NCBI GenBank assembly: GCA_007131125.1
Contig: SLRE01000061.1
Location: forward strand, 1 to 16,623
Length of the DNA stretch: 16,623 nt
Direction of reading: 5' to 3'
Source of the DNA: Bacteroidales bacterium
GTDB lineage: Bacteria; Bacteroidota; Bacteroidia; Bacteroidales; UBA7960
The notes under the pieces are model-generated. The model was not told the origin of the DNA. It made no database searches and was given only the letters and a program-made list of their open reading frames with translations. Positions 16,194 to 16,623 of this stretch are shown here, in pieces (within the stretch, counting starts at the first letter, position 1; each line of letters begins with the position of its first letter). The position numbers and the translations under genes were made by a program.

Positions 16194-16623
16194 ATGAAAT
16201 TATTCCCGGTAATTGCAGAATATTTTAAAATGGACGGTGGGGCCTGCTTTGGAGTGGTGCCAAAAAGCATCTGGCAAAAGCATGTTCCGGTGGATGAAAA
16301 CAATATGGTTCCCCTTTCATCCCGCTGTTTGCTGGCCGATACCGGCGACCGCCTCATACTGGTAGACACCGGCATGGGCAACAAGCAAAGTGAAAAGTTT
16401 TTCAGCTATTTTTTCAGGTTTGGAGATGAAAACCTGGAAACATCCTTTAAAAAACAGGGCTATCGTTTTGAACAGGTTACCGACGTAATCCTTACCCATT
16501 TGCATTTCGACCATGTGGGCGGTGCCGTTAAGTGGGCAGAAGAAGGCAAAACCCCTGTTACGGTTTTTCCCAATGCTACTTATTACTGCACCAAATCACA
16601 ATGGGACTGGGCCATGAATCCCA
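16194..16623 (+). CDS. Metallo-beta-lactamase-fold hydrolase (3' end outside window)
   Basis: The first 143 residues of an MBL-fold metal-dependent hydrolase, still open at the window end. It starts MKLFPVIAEYFKMDGGACFG at an ATG (16194) with no earlier start in close reach. The strand LLADTGDRLILVDTGMGNKQ (49-68) carries the conserved DTG of the fold. THLHFDHVGG (about 100-109) is the HxHxDH zinc-binding motif, fully intact, so a dinuclear metal site is expected. The remaining metal ligands lie beyond the window. The N-terminal layout resembles cytoplasmic MBL hydrolases annotated as AHL-lactonase-like or glyoxalase II-like; the substrate cannot be named. No signal peptide, which argues against a periplasmic beta-lactamase. 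Confidence 0.9.
   Translation, partial: MKLFPVIAEYFKMDGGACFGVVPKSIWQKHVPVDENNMVPLSSRCLLADTGDRLILVDTGMGNKQSEKFFSYFFRFGDENLETSFKKQGYRFEQVTDVILTHLHFDHVGGAVKWAEEGKTPVTVFPNATYYCTKSQWDWAMNP

Overview
The window looks like a chromosomal segment of a Bacteroidota bacterium, probably a Bacteroidales/Marinilabiliales-type anaerobe or marine relative; the exact lineage is inference. Supporting signs are several TAnnTTTG-type -7 promoter elements, start sites without clear Shine-Dalgarno sequences, a Bacteroidota-style Mpl ligase, a P-selective-porin-family outer-membrane protein, an Omp85 protein and large hybrid histidine kinases. No tRNA, rRNA, CRISPR array, transposase or phage gene was seen.

Layout: the left edge (1-1310, + strand) is the C-terminal part of a GH13 alpha-amylase-family enzyme. 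It faces a minus-strand cold-shock protein gene across a strong bidirectional terminator (about 1329-1382). Positions 1402 to 15061 are all minus strand. Read in the direction of transcription the order is: mpl (cell-wall recycling ligase), ung (uracil-DNA glycosylase), an Omp85/TamA-like outer-membrane protein, rlmB (23S rRNA 2'-O-methyltransferase), a LutA-type Fe-S oxidoreductase subunit, a P-selective-type porin, coaW (type II pantothenate kinase), a seven-TM hybrid histidine kinase, a soluble hybrid histidine kinase with an NTF2/SnoaL-like N-terminus, and the cold-shock gene. A 387-base non-coding stretch then separates mpl from two plus-strand genes, a class I SAM methyltransferase and a metallo-beta-lactamase-fold hydrolase cut by the window end.

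How they work together: mpl-ung-omp85 (gaps of 33 and 12 bases) and lutA-porin-coaW (gaps of 26 and 50) look like co-transcribed housekeeping and envelope/metabolism sets; rlmB lies between them with gaps under 70 bases. The two hybrid kinases are paralogues. They share an almost colinear PAS-HisKA-HATPase-REC half but carry unrelated sensor halves, one membrane-embedded and one cytosolic. No stand-alone response regulator or DNA-binding output is encoded beside them.

I see no convincing wholly new system. The points most worth a second look are the sensor-swapped kinase tandem, the SnoaL-like domain on a kinase, the LutA protein without lutB/lutC beside a porin and a type II pantothenate kinase, and the altered ligase motif in Mpl.
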